Shown here: positions 21,664 through 33,002 of the stretch, in pieces | How positions within the stretch are numbered: the stretch's first letter is position 1 | How the letters are laid out: each line of letters opens with the position of its first letter | Source of the DNA: Galaxea fascicularis | Taxonomy: Eukaryota > Cnidaria > Anthozoa > Scleractinia > Euphylliidae | Direction: 5' to 3' | Length of the DNA stretch: 64,000 nt | Assembly: GCA_948470475.1 (NCBI GenBank) | Contig: OX419341.1 | Span: 22,628,707 to 22,692,706 of the forward strand | Made by a program: the position numbers and the translations under genes | The notes under the pieces: model-generated | What the model was told of the DNA's origin: nothing | Database searches by the model: none | The model's input: the letters and a program-made list of their open reading frames with translations, nothing else

Positions 21664-22779
21664 GGGTCTTACGTGTAGGCGCTGTCTTCGGACGTTGCTG
21701 TGTATTAAACTGGACGGTTTTGCCGTTAAAAATCTTTAATCAGTGAAGGAGCTTCCTTGGTGGACATGAGAAGTAATACTTTTGTGTGAATTGAGGGCTT
21801 CTGCTTAAGCTCTGCGCTCGTAGTGATTGCTGACTGACTTAAACTGTTCGCAAAATGTATTCCCATTTTGTCTTTTATATGGACGTTTATTCCAAGAAAA
21901 TTGATTCACGATTTGTCCGCTCGGTTACTACGAGTTATGTTTGTTACTTGTCTTATTTTTTTAGTTTCTACGAGAAACACCGACGAGACTTTTGCGTCGT
22001 TCTTTGTCTTCTTACGTTTTGTTGTTTTCACGCTTTCACCTGAAATTGGTTTGGACGAAAAAATGCTCGTGTTTTTTCCAAGTGTTTTCTATCCAATATT
22101 TCATTTTGGATCCTAAAATTCTTTGTTTTCCCTGCTTTCTCTCATTTGGTTGAAGAAAAGCCAAGCAAAGTCCAGACGGTTTATATCCTCGGCTCCGCTT
22201 TGTTAGTAACAAGAGCCAGACTGACATTTGGAAAACTCTCGCAAAGAGGAACAACTCTTTGCCAAAAGTAAACACGATAGTTTTTAAAAGCTGCAGCATT
22301 GGAAATGCCAGCAATAAGTTGTCCCTCACAGAAATCTCGTTGTTAGTTAAAAAAATCTTAATTGCGGTAAAAACTTCGTCTTTAATTCAATGTTTACGGC
22401 TGGCAAATGTTTTTCTGAAATCCATTTGTTTGTCAAAAATAACACCACCCACGACTTGTAGTTACGGTTTGTAAATCGCAATATTTGTAATTGGTCGAAG
22501 TCAAGAATAAATCCATTCTCAACCATTTGTAGTTGATCACCTGAGTTGATTCATGGCTTATCATGCCGCAGTCACTATTCTCAAAGAAAAGTTAAGTCGA
22601 TTTCGCTTGGAACGTTTTTCAGTGCTATTGTAAAAAGGACATCGACGGCAGTTTTCCATCGTCTTTACTCTTATAGAATGACACCATGAAATAGCCAAAA
22701 CAAAGTACTTTTCTTTTTTTTTTTGTGGGGGGGGGGGGGGGGTGTTGACGAAGAGTACCTACCTTAGGCTTGCAGAGCG
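21664..22779. other. Spacer, nothing recognised
   Basis: Overlapping ORFs at 21855-22329 on both strands lack family signatures. A run of about 20 G lies near 22722-22742. Confidence 0.4.
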
Positions 22780-23018
22780 GGGCCCGGTTGTTCGAAAGCC
22801 GATTAACATAATCCAGGATTAGCGTAAACTTTGGTTGCAGTTTTTAACTATTGGCTGACGGTTGTTTTCGCTGCTTTTTGTTTTTCAGGATTGACTTTCC
22901 CTAATCTAAATTTTTGCAGAATATCGGCATTGAACAACGTTTGGGGACAGAGAAATAACCTCCTTGATTAATTTTTAGTCCTGGATTAGCGTTAATCGGC
23001 TTTCGAACAATCGGTCCC
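22780..23018. mobile_element. 239 bp MITE with 35-40 bp inverted termini
   Basis: The left arm GGGCCCGGTTGTTCGAAAGC then CGATTAAC-TAATCCAGGATTAG, and the right arm CTGGATTAGCGTTAATCGGC then TTTCGAACAATCGGTCCC. The outer motif (CCCCGGTTGTTC-AA) resembles that of the 18642-18784 element, suggesting a related transposase. The target duplication is unclear. Confidence 0.7.
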
Positions 23019-23140
23019 AGGCGGCCAAATATTTGGGTGTGTTGCAGGGGAGGCACACGTGCTCCATATGTGACTTTAACAGTGTTACGTGTTCAAATGA
23101 ACAATGATGGTCGCAGTTTGACCTGGGGATTTAAAGACAG

Positions 23141-23428
23141 CTACTCCCAAAGGATATGCATGGCTTCCTTGATTTTCAATTGGAAGCTATTGGAAGCAGA
23201 GTCGAGAATTTTAAAACAATCTTCTGAACAAAGGGAATTGCAATTTTCAGAACTTCTCAGGTGTTTGAAGATGTGGGAATGTTTGTCGGAGGAGAGATGT
23301 TCATGGATGCGAGTGGCGAAATGTCTGTTGGTTTCACCAACAGAACAGGCACTACAGCCTGCACATGAAAACTTGAAAATGACTCGCGATCGTAAATCCG
23401 TAGGGATTTCAACCTTAACCCAAACCAT
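23141..23428 (-). pseudogene. Penelope-like element fragment, GIY-YIG endonuclease region
   Basis: The - strand frame reads FKFSCAGCSACSVGETNRHF, ATRIHEHL, HSHIFKHL and DCFKILDSASNSFQLKIKEA, ending near ILWE. This is the Cys-containing linker and GIY-YIG-type module found at the C-terminus of Penelope-like retroelement proteins in cnidarian genomes. The canonical YVGET is SVGET here, so the catalytic Tyr appears lost. The reverse transcriptase part is absent. Confidence 0.6.
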
Positions 23429-23983
23429 CCCCTGATTTTAAACAGGGTAAACACCAACTTAATGTCTAGGTCAGAGCAAAAACGCCAGCCCAGGAGTTGT
23501 TGATTTTAAACGTTCCGTCTCAAAGTGTGTGCTGTTTCAAGTGTACTTCCGTAAAAGTCACACATTCCATAATTCTAGCCTGTACGGATACTTTAACCAA
23601 AAAGTCGTACAGTGGCGAAACTTAAAGACAAAACTGTGTATTTTTTGATGTTACCCGATGGCGTTCAAATCTTGTTCTTGTTTTTTTTTTTGGTTTTGTT
23701 TTGGTTTTTTGGGAAAGCAAAAGACTATTTTCAATGTAAATTGGCAGTTGTAGCGCGTTTATTGGGTGTTAAAGTTGAAAACAACTAAACATTCAACAGA
23801 AACAGCGGTAAATTTCAAATGTACAATTCTTAGAGCAGTAATGGTGCTCCTGTGGAATATGTACACACCCACACCCACCACTCCATGAACCATAAATTGG
23901 AGAAAGAGAAGAGAGAAAAGGAAGAGTTAGCTGAAATTGAATTCAAATGATCATCCATCAATGTGACTCTTTCCTTTTCAGGC

Positions 23984-24175
23984 CTCGGGGTCTAGATCGT
24001 TTTCACATGACGTCACGACGGCCATGTTGGTGCACAAAAACAAAGGAATGTCGACCATATTGGTGCACAAGGCTAACCCTCTGTGAATTGAACTCTAGTT
24101 TTATGCAAATAAGTTCTTTTTGTTACATTGAACCAATATGGCTGCTGGTCACGTGAGTGACATTACAATAGGCAT
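23984..24175. repeat. Interspersed repeat with ACATGACGTCACG / GGTCACGTGAGTGAC ends
   Basis: TTTTCACATGACGTCACG with GGCCATGTTGGTG near 23998 is opposed by CAATATGGCTGCTGGTCACG near 24132. It resembles the element at 47253-47388, which has the same TTTTCAC-TGAC-TCA and ATGTTGGTG motifs. Boundaries are uncertain. Confidence 0.4.
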
Positions 24176-24439
24176 TACAATAGGATTACAATTAGATGTT
24201 CTTGTAATCTATCAGCAAAAAAAGAGCATTTTCAAATCGTGTAGCTGCTTCGTGTACTGTGCTATTGTGTTTCGATTTTATTTCATGTTTGATCTAGTAA
24301 GCGAGCAATCTTTATTATAAACGAAAATAACAACTGCACAATATTTGTTACCCACAGTTAGCGCAGTTATTCGAGGTGAGTAACAATTCACGATAAATTT
24401 TGATTTAAAATATAACAGTGAAAATGATAATAAACAAAG

Positions 24440-25060
24440 AAATAAGCATTAGGTAAGTAAAGAAGAAAGACAGGAAGAAGTAATCGCCCTAGCGACAACA
24501 TAGACCTCCTTAATCTGTAAAATGCTTCAGGAGTAATTTTTGCTGAAAAAGTGTTTTACTCAACTTGCGTAGTTTAGGAGGAATTTTGTTCCAGATTCTT
24601 GATCCAATTCTTCAAAAGGATAATAAGTATTGATTAGTTCTAGATCCATGGATGTGAAAATTACCAACGGCTGAAAATCTAGTATAGTGAGAATGTATTA
24701 GATCAGAACGGATGAAAAGGTCTGTAATTTTCGAAAAGTCGATTGAATACTGAGAAGTAGTCAAATTGGCCGATAATTTCCTGGTTCAGTTTCATCACCT
24801 GCCTTATAAACCGGAATAACTTTGGCATGTTTCAATTTTGAGGGATAAACGCCAGTTTGGACCGACATGTTTATTATTTCAGCCAAAGTATCGGAAATAA
24901 TGTGTTAAGCTCCTTTCAAAATACGAATGGGGCAGGAGTATGGTCCATAAGCTTTGCTGAGAGGTGTTGACATTATTTCAGATTCAATTCCAGAAGAGAT
25001 GACAGGATGGAAAAAGAAAGAGTTGGGAAAAGCAGCTGGATGCCTGTCTTTGGCAGTTTA
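24440..25060 (-). pseudogene. Decayed non-LTR retrotransposon (RT fragment plus 3' part)
   Basis: On the - strand the left part (25050-24760) reads SKAYGPYSCPIRILKGA, a stop, then SDTLAEIINMSVQTGVYPSK, LKHAKVIPVYKAGDETEPGN and YRPI, then a stop in place of Ser. KHAKVIPVYK-GD and NYRPI(S)LLS are hallmark reverse-transcriptase palm motifs of jockey/CR1-type LINEs. The remaining part (about 24720-24510) reads like the C-terminal tail (RTN, FRIGSRIWNKIPPKLRKLSK). The catalytic middle is deleted and stops interrupt the frame. Confidence 0.65.
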
Positions 25061-25264
25061 ATTAAGCTAGAAAAGCAAACACACGGTGCCAATGTATAAA
25101 CATAAAATACTCATAACAGATGATGCATACTAATTTCCTTGTATCAATTCCAAACATAATGCAAATTGGGAGTCAAATCCAACTGCGCTGAACCTATCTT
25201 CTTTTCTTAGTCTTTCCCTATACTTCATCTTCGGCTAGATTGTAGTCCTTACCACTTCATCCAA

Positions 25265-25571
25265 ATGAAGCCGTTCTTCAATTTTACAACGACTTTTTGT
25301 CTACCGATATCATTCGTTTGAGCTGGTGATAGGAATATTATTGGCCTCATTATTGGCCTCATCACCGCCTTACCTGTCGGAGTATACTCCAATGTGGTCA
25401 CTAATGCTTGAAAAATCCAAAGTGTGTTTCCTTCAATTACCAAATGTCGGCATCCCCTAAAGGATGGTGCGAACTGAGCGAGGAAGGCATTCAATCAAAA
25501 GAAGAACGCGACCGGAAGAGCTAAAAAAGTTGCTTGATTTCCTCTTCGTACAAACAGTAAGGAAAGATTTG
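25265..25571 (+). pseudogene. Dead PAN exon, paralogue of 17633-18013
   Basis: From 25375 the sequence aligns with the intact PAN exon: CRSILQCGH, a stop, CLKNPKCVSFNYQMS, then KGWCELSEEGIQSKEERD. A frameshift follows at about 25510, after which PEELKKLLDFLFVQTVRKDL continues in another frame to the conserved splice donor (GT at 25572). An ATG at 25265 followed by hydrophobic codons and a stop may be the old signal peptide. One stop within the domain plus one frameshift makes it non-coding. It lies 2 kb upstream of the broken fibrinogen-like exon, so the two may be one dead gene. Confidence 0.75.
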
Positions 25572-26244
25572 GTAAGGGTGTTTTGCTTTTAAATTTAGAC
25601 CCACTTGTTAAGTTGGTCTAAATTACAAGCCTATGTGTGACACCCTAAAGTAACACTACTTCCTCATAAAGTGGTTATTTTTTTTGTTTTCTTTTTTCTT
25701 TTTTTCACAATAAAAAGTGAGAAGGTGGTACACTGTGATTGTTTCGCATGATACACTTTAAAACGCAACAGTCGAGAAAATTCAGGACGTTCCATCAAGT
25801 GGCCATTGCTCGTTGTGGGTGCTAATGTTTCAAGTTGGTGTAAGCTGTATTTGTAAATATATTTTGCTTGCCCATGGACTGCCGTACGACAATGGATTGA
25901 GTACAACGTTTAAATTGTAATCCAAAACTGTCCTCCACACCAAAAAAAAATCGCTTCCCCCTCTAGATAAAAACACCGTAGCTACGAGATAGAGCGCTCG
26001 TACAATTAGGGAATAAAGCGCAAGAATCATAGAGATATAAGGCGGTACTCTGTAATTATTTAGTATTATCTAAGATGTAGCTGTCGACGAAATTTATGGC
26101 CTTTCCTCAAGTGGCCGGGAGTTTGAGAAGTGGCTTCTATATTAGTATTGCGCGTTTTGGGTGCCAATGTCTTGGCGAAAACTGTTGAGCTATATTTGCA
26201 GACATTTTGAATTATTTCCCCTTGGGCTGCAGCATTACAAAATA

Positions 26245-26414
26245 GGCCATTTCCGAGATCGCTTGAGCCTCTATTTCAAAGCGAGTCTAAGTGCGAAGTC
26301 TTTGTAATGAAAATGAGTTTTCGCTCATATGGAACGCTGAACTTATTACCATCACAAAACTTTCGCACTTTGACTCGCTTTGAAATAGAGGCTCAAACGA
26401 ACTCGGAAATGGCC
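26245..26414. mobile_element. 170 bp MITE
   Basis: The left arm GGCCATTTCCGAGATCG then AGCCTCTATTTCAAAGCGAG, and the right arm CTCGCTTTGAAATAGAGGCT then CGAACTCGGAAATGGCC, pair over about 50 bp. The centre is short and non-coding. No clear target duplication. Confidence 0.7.
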
Positions 26415-27547
26415 CATTGGAGTGCGTCTACAGCTTATAACTACCCTCCTTGCCCGAAATCCTCGCTGCAGATAACAACAACGACCAGTTTATTTGCCAT
26501 ATGTAAATGGTATAGTACTGCAAATAAGAACATGAATGTACAGAAGCAAAAAAAAAAAAAAAAAGAAAAAGAAAGAAAAGAAAAAACACAACAAAACAAA
26601 ACAAAAAACACTCAGAATAGTAAAAACTAAACGAGCAGAGTACACTGTAGCCACAAAATCGAGTGTACAACCGATTATTCAGGTGATAAACGCACGAATT
26701 CGTGAACCCCTACGGCCCCATTTTTGTCTTGCCTTCCGGTATTTTAAGCCGAGGCCCATATGCTAAATAAAGATATATATTATATCTCTCAGTTAGTACG
26801 CGCGCTCGGATTTTTTCAATTTAATTTTGTAATAAATATCTTACAAACCTCGTTTTCTTGGTTCGTACTATGAGTTGCGGATCCTCGTTGTGCCCGTTGA
26901 TTTATGGCTCACGCTTCGCGCTTGGGCCATAAGTAACGGGAAAAAACTCGGTCCGTATTATAGTACGGACCTCGAACTCGGAGTAAGAGATATATATTTT
27001 CTAATACTACTCCTTGTTCGCTGTTACCCTAACGTCAATTAAATGTTAAGTGTAAACGTAAGAACTGGGAAATTCGCTAGTGCATGAAGCTGTACGTGTC
27101 AAAATGAAGTTTGATCTAGGGTTCATAACTGGGAGAAATAAGAAGGGTTCACTTCTGTACTTCAGTATCTTACGAAGGCTTTTCTGGTTGCAATTGTAAT
27201 CAGTATTTCAGCAACTAATTTGGCTATCCCTTCTTGAGTAAGTAATGAAAAGGGAAGAAAACTTAATAAAGAAACACAAACATTGGGACATTATGTAAAC
27301 AAAGGCATGCAGGTGCACTAATAATTATGTATACCAATGTCATTTCCTTTACATATTGATAGAAGTTTAGTTAAGATGCAGGGTGATTTACATCCATTGA
27401 ATTAGGAAGCATGCGTGATAGAAATTTGGACTTAAAATCGCCATTATTCCAGCTGGTGACCAGTTAAAAATGTGCTTTTATCTATTTTGCTATATGCAGC
27501 TGTAAAATTCACATCAATTCCTTCTTTGTCTCACCCTCGAAATTCAG
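26415..27547. other. Intron-like spacer
   Basis: An A-rich tract at about 26549-26620 gives a long Lys-rich ORF by composition only. The end (27520-27547) is a pyrimidine-rich tract and AG acceptor before the third fibrinogen-like exon. Confidence 0.4.
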
Positions 27548-28055
27548 AAACCAAAAACCTGCCTCGAACACTTCCAAGCAGGATGGCGACGTTCAGATTT
27601 TTACCAAGTATTTGACAGTAAAGGATCACCCTTTCTAGTGTATTGTGATCTGACTACCGAACCGAAGGCAGCTTGGACGCTGTTCATGTCTGAGAGAACA
27701 CCTGGAAACCTGTAGTTTTCAGCTGGATGGGCTTGTCTATCGGGATTACATTCGCGCAAAGATCTCAAATTTCGATCCTTTGGGTTTCAAAGGAAGTGAA
27801 ATTTGCAAACGAGTGGAGTACATTAATGTTCGGGGACACAACTGTAGCGATTGTGATGCCGCTTGGTCGCAAACGGACTCAACCATGTTACATCACGACA
27901 GTTCAAGAAAACGATGTGGTTTTGATCCTAGTTCTGGGGCAGTGTATAGTGAAGATGATTTTGGCCTTTACACACACTACAACCCTAACTTTCGTTGCAC
28001 TGAATCAGGCGGAGAGTCGACGACTAATTACTGGTTTGCTTTATACTTTGACTAA
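27548..28055 (+). pseudogene. Broken fibrinogen-like terminal exon (copy 3)
   Basis: It opens like copies 1 and 2 in phase 0 with KPKTCLEHFQAGWRRSDFYQ, VYCDLTTEPKAAWTLFMSE, then hits a stop at NL. About 130 bp (roughly 46 codons, the block ending in THW in the other copies) are missing, and the frame shifts by one. The rest then resumes with CSFQLDGLVYRDYI, YINVRGHNCSDCDAAWSQ and NYWFALYFD. The downstream 91-codon frame (27780-28055) is still clean, so the damage may be recent, or a sequencing or assembly error. The 117-codon ORF in the overlapping frame is a shadow. Confidence 0.75.
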
Positions 28056-29640
28056 ACCAGTAAGCGGAGTTGGTTGCTAAAATGTGCAGGGAAGTGGAAG
28101 CCTTGAAAGCTCAGTCATCAAGACTGAAATAGACCTTTGAGGCAACAATTTAGTGATACACTTATGAATTGAGAAATCACAAACTGATGTGCAGTTTTAG
28201 TTAAGTAGGTTAAGTGATTTTTTACTGCATGGTATATTGCTAAAACAAAGCATTATGAATCAAATTACTCGTGTGCTTGTAACTTCATCCGTCCCCCGGT
28301 TAAGGGAAAAATTGGGAAATATTGAGATCACGTGACTGGTGCTTCTGACACCTTTAGATGAAAGGAATGGCTAAGATTTACTGAAGCAAAGTGTTAGAGT
28401 TGGGAGTCTAGGTCCTCAGTTGATGTTTTTGGCTTTAAGATTAAGTTATTAGGCTCAGGGTAAGGAGGGATTGAGGGTTGGAGCAAGAGCATCAACAAGT
28501 CACATTGCTGAGACTCCCACTACACTTTCACGGCCTTGGATAGGCACCTACTGTTGTCTTCCTGGCTTCACCTCATTTCCGTTTTGATTGAGCCCGTCAT
28601 TTCCAAAAATGTTTATCCTCTCCCCTCACCTCCAATTGGTGCTTTGTCACAATATAAATCTATTGAACGCTCGTCCCAAATAACCTCCAAACCCAACTTT
28701 TCGGCTTTGCTCAGAATCACACAAAAAGTGGAGAGAGTCTTTTTCCATATATTTTTGCATGTTTGCTGCGTCCCCAAGTCGAAAATAGGAATTTCTTACA
28801 AAAAGTGTGTTTTATTAAGCTGACCTCTAAATTCGTCTCCAATTATGTTTGAAAGACGCAAACATAATTTAAACAGGTCAGTTTAAATAACAAACTTGTC
28901 ATGAACTGAATTACCTTGCGAACCTACTTTAATCAAAACGTAGGTTTAGTCGGAGACAACCCGCGAGAGGTGGTTCGGCGTTGTTCTACTAGTAAACAAG
29001 ATAAGTTAAAGGCTTTGGCCGAAAAAGACGGAGTCAGAGGATAGGAACATGAGTACTAAATACGACGGCAGCTATTTCCCGATAACCTCTTATCTGCTAT
29101 GTTTTTTTTTACCATCATCTAAAGGGTTTTGTCTCATTAGTCTGTTTATTCGGAGTTTTCTTATGACATATGTTGCTGACCACATTCTTAGTCAGATAAT
29201 TTCATTCCCTCAATAAGTTTTGTAACCTAAGTTTGTAGATTTTGCGGTTGATCATCCCTTAATCTTTTGTGTTAGTGCATTCTCAATACTGGGTTTACCT
29301 ACCGACCGAGCTATACCCTATGAGGCGCTGCGTGAATATTGGCTCCCGCTGGAAGGAAGCGAGATTCAAGACGAATAGACCTTCTGCATGGACTTTATCC
29401 TTCTGGAATTTTACCTTGTGAATGAATACATACATTTGCCAGTAGAGAGGGAGAGAGAGTCAGAGTCAAAAGAGTGATGGTGTGTAATCATAATGATTAG
29501 TATTCACAACTAGTTAAAAACAAACGTATAGTGTTTTTGCAAATAATGTAAGGGCAATAAGTGAATAAATGTGACAATTATGACAAACGAATTCAAAATA
29601 AAGTTTAGATTGGGAATTATCAAACGCACTTACAAGGTCC
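28056..29640. other. Intergenic, no gene recognised
   Basis: Some short ORFs (for example 28536-28823) have no signature. No mobile element boundary is seen. Confidence 0.4.
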
Positions 29641-29699
29641 ATTAAAGATTGTATGTTTTGCGATCTTCTGTTATTATCGCAAAACATACAATCTTTAAT
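29641..29699. repeat. Perfect 24 bp palindrome with 11 bp loop
   Basis: Left arm ATTAAAGATTGTATGTTTTG plus CGAT at 29641-29664 and its exact reverse complement at 29676-29699, around CTTCTGTTATT. No mobile element context is visible. Confidence 0.85.
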
Positions 29700-31337
29700 A
29701 TTGTAATTGTGGTTTCCGATTCTAATCAGCCGGTTTACTTATTTTCCTTGTTATTTTCCTTCAAACCTTGCGCAATTTAAAAATAATTTGCTACACTTTC
29801 GCCAACCAATTTCTATCGCATTAACGTACGCGAAAAACTATGCACCATAGAAGATCGCATTTCATTAGTTTATTTCTGTAAACTAGTTTATCGTTTTAAG
29901 TTATTTTTCTTTTATCACGGCGGGTCTTCCAAGATTCTGATTTCACCTCTTAAATTAGGACTGCGGTAGTAATCTTTAGGTTTCTTGGATTTTATTGGTG
30001 CAGTGTAAGGTCTTTTGCAATTGCCAAGGCTAACTGGTGCAAATCGTCCCGTGTCAACCTGAAGTTATTATTTCATAAACACTTTTTTTTTCACATTGAA
30101 AGCGAGGGTGTCCATGGTATAGGAACAAATGTTTTGATTTAAACAACAACATAATTAGGTTAAAACTTCCTGCCTATTAGTATTTAACAACATTATAGTG
30201 CTTGAAATATAACAATTAGAAACCTTAACAATAAAATGGAAATAATCTCCATCTCTTTAGAATTAAAGCTGGTAGGATGTACGGAAACCATTCGTTAAAA
30301 AAAAGGGAAATGCTGTCAACCTAATTAAAAACTATGGTTATAATGATAGATACCAACCTGATTTCCCGCTTTAATTGATTGAGGTAGAAACCTCGGAATA
30401 ATTGTAAACTTCAGCATAATAAGCAATGATGTCGGTCTGGCTGTTTTCAATATTTAAGGCGCTTAAGATCAATTGAGTTACATTTTAATAGCTTTGTGTT
30501 CGTAGTTTAATGTGCAGACAGAGACAACAGAATTATTTATTTCTGAACACCACACGAAAGTCATTTATAATTGATGTCAAACGCAACTTGTGGAATCTCT
30601 ATTGGACAAACACCAGGATTTTTATGACAATGAGTACCGAATCATTAAAATAACGAGAAAGTTTCAATATCATGTCGAAATCCGGGTCTAAATAGTGATG
30701 CACCAGCTCGTTTTAAAGAGGATTGTCATGGAATTTTCCTGAAGCAAAAGATGAAAGTAGCAGCAGTCGTGGTGAGAACTGATGTGTTTAACACAGTTGT
30801 AACTTGGTTAGACTGTGGATCTGCAATGCTGTTGTCTATTTTTTTTAGATCTGGGCCTTTACTCTTCGTGAATGTTTTTTGGCGGTTCAAGCGCAAGGGA
30901 ATAATGAAGGTAGATTTTTTAAATCGTAGCTTAAATTTTACCGCTAGAATGAACAAAGCACTGATTTACGGACTGTGGAAAGTTAGGAACACCAACAGAA
31001 AGGCACCAAAATTAATATTATTGCTCGACCATTTTCAGCTAATTATTACAGACCAGCAGTGTGAGCTTCTCTCTCGGAAGCTACTTGGTAGCCTGAAACA
31101 GAGCACTGAACAAAATCCCCCTCACAATACTTTTTATTACCGAAATGCTGATTCACTGAATTTCAGTTTTGCATCAGACCACTAACTATGGCAGAATGTA
31201 AGAATTTTTAAAGTTTTTCTTCAATACTCAGAAAAGTGTGCTTTGTTTTTAGTGTGTTTATAATAAAAAGAAGGAATTCATGTTCAATTTTACAGAATAC
31301 CCCTCATTTAGTGAGCTAACTATCTGGCGATAGATAA
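29700..31337. other. Intergenic, no gene recognised
   Basis: AT-rich. A 144-codon ORF at 30751-31185 is the only long frame and has no family signature or splice support. Confidence 0.35.
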
Positions 31338-31713
31338 TGGCCGTTTCTATACTAGAGATGAATTATCTGTCCAGACGACTTATCCGTCTTCCATTTCATC
31401 CGACTAGTGTAAAGACGGGACGAACTATGTGAGACGCCTAATCCGTCTGTGACAAACCTGGGCAAACATTTGTAATGCGTCTGTTTAGTTCGTCTAGTAT
31501 AAAGACGGGCACAAGATCGACGACTTATGCGCCCAGACGAACTCTGACTCGCTCAAAATTCGTCGTTCAAGACGATTTACGAAGGATAGTTGATCTTGAC
31601 GCATAATGCGTCTTATGCCTGTCTTTATACAGGAGACGCATAATTAGACGAAGTACAAATGCTTACCCTAGTTCGTCCCAGACGGATAATGCGTCTCTAG
31701 TTTAAAACGGCCA
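31338..31713. mobile_element. 376 bp foldback element (MITE)
   Basis: Ends TGGCCGTTTCTATACTAGAG and CTCTAGTTTAAAACGGCCA are imperfect inverted repeats. Inside, motifs of the type CCAGACG--TTATCCGTCT / GACGGATAATGCGTC repeat in both orientations at least six times. No coding capacity. The target duplication is not clear. Confidence 0.65.
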
Positions 31714-32699
31714 ACCGGTTAAATGTAGCAAAACATGTTATTGAAGAAAAAGAAGTGGCAATTAGTTCAAGGTCTTGTAGGCAAGAAATGTTTTTAAAAA
31801 AAGGAAGTTTAAATGGAACCATCTATTTAGTAGCTGACGTCTTTATAGAGCATTAAGCAGCGGGTAACACCAAACCAAGTTAATAAACAGGAACTACAGC
31901 TGCCAGAAACAAAAACGTGCCAAACATATGAAATGAAGTAAGGGAATTAAGGATGAACAAGGAGGGGATAGAAAAGGACAGACAATAGAAAAGACCAATT
32001 AATATTGGTCGTGCACAGCGTTTCCCTGTCCTTTTTCAAAGATCTCAAAGATCCAATCGCTTAATTATTTTGCTTGACAAACACAAAAATCTAGAGAGTG
32101 TATGACGGAAATTGCATTCTAGACTGTGGCAATTTCATCGAATGTTGCAACATTTAAACTAATTGGATCGCGTCGCTATCATTTAAGTATCAATGTATAG
32201 AATTCGGCAGCCACCAAACAGGACACAACTAAAGTGTAGACGCCTGTGTTAATATTAAACCACTGTTTTGAGATTACCTTATCAAAACATAACAAGGGAG
32301 AGATTTAGTTTATCACAAGAAAATGCGATGTTTGGTAATGGTACCGATACATTTACTTCCGCTTTTGGAATAAAAAAAAATTAAATATCTTAATAAGTAG
32401 TTTCATAGAAATCGATTTTGAAATAAAAACTAGCGCTAAAAAGTCACGGCGATAAAAAATGTGGCAAACAATAAAATGTGATAAAATGTAAAAAAAAATG
32501 TTAAAAACATACAATGAAAAAATAAAATAATCTTAGCAAGAATAACTCTAAACAAATAATTTGGCGCGAATTGAATGGCACTGTTTGTTCAGCGTTGGTT
32601 TAATTTCTTTGATAAAAAAACGTTTCAAAGATAAGACAGTCAAATTTGTTCTGACACTTTCTTAAGATTCGAAAACCATACACAAGATTCATTAGATCA

Positions 32700-32939
32700 A
32701 AAGTGTCGGAGGATTCACATACCGAGTGTCTGATAAAAGAGAATCCCCAGTCAGAATCGTGTTGCCCTACAAGGACCAGAAATCTGCATACGTAGTACAT
32801 AAACAGCTGGCTGACCTCAGTCAGAGGATCAACGCAGATATTAGCCCAGTTTACACAAGTAGAAAGATCAAGGATGAAATTCAGGTCAGGGAAGACAAGC
32901 CACCTCTTGTGAGTCAACAATGCGTGGTGTATTCATTTC

Positions 32940-32943
<4 letters not shown>
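32700..32943 (+). pseudogene. Penelope-like element fragment (linker region)
   Basis: The frame reads YRVSDKRESPVRIVLPYKDQ, KSAYVVHKQLADLSQRINAD, ISPVYTSRKIKDEIQ and PPLVSQQCVVYSFQC. This is the region between reverse transcriptase and the GIY-YIG module in Penelope-like elements of cnidarians. The reading runs straight into a TTA microsatellite where the Cys-containing endonuclease module should follow, so the element is cut at that point. Confidence 0.6.

Positions 32944-33001
<58 letters not shown>
32944..33001. repeat. (TTA)n microsatellite
   Basis: About 19 uninterrupted TTA units directly fused to the Penelope-like fragment. Simple repeats often mark the 3' end of retroelement insertions. 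Confidence 0.95.

Positions 33002-33002
<1 letters not shown>

Noticed and set aside
22036..22329. 97-codon - strand ORF
   Set aside because: Hydrophobic and basic by composition, no signature, overlapped by + strand ORFs.
25249..25494. 81-codon - strand ORF
   Set aside because: Antisense shadow of the dead PAN exon.
26536..26766. Lys-rich ORF
   Set aside because: Produced by an A-rich tract.
27727..28080. 117-codon ORF
   Set aside because: Overlapping frame of the broken fibrinogen-like exon; the homologous frame is 27780-28055.
30751..31185. 144-codon + strand ORF as a gene
   Set aside because: No domain, composition close to background AT-rich sequence, no splice or promoter support.
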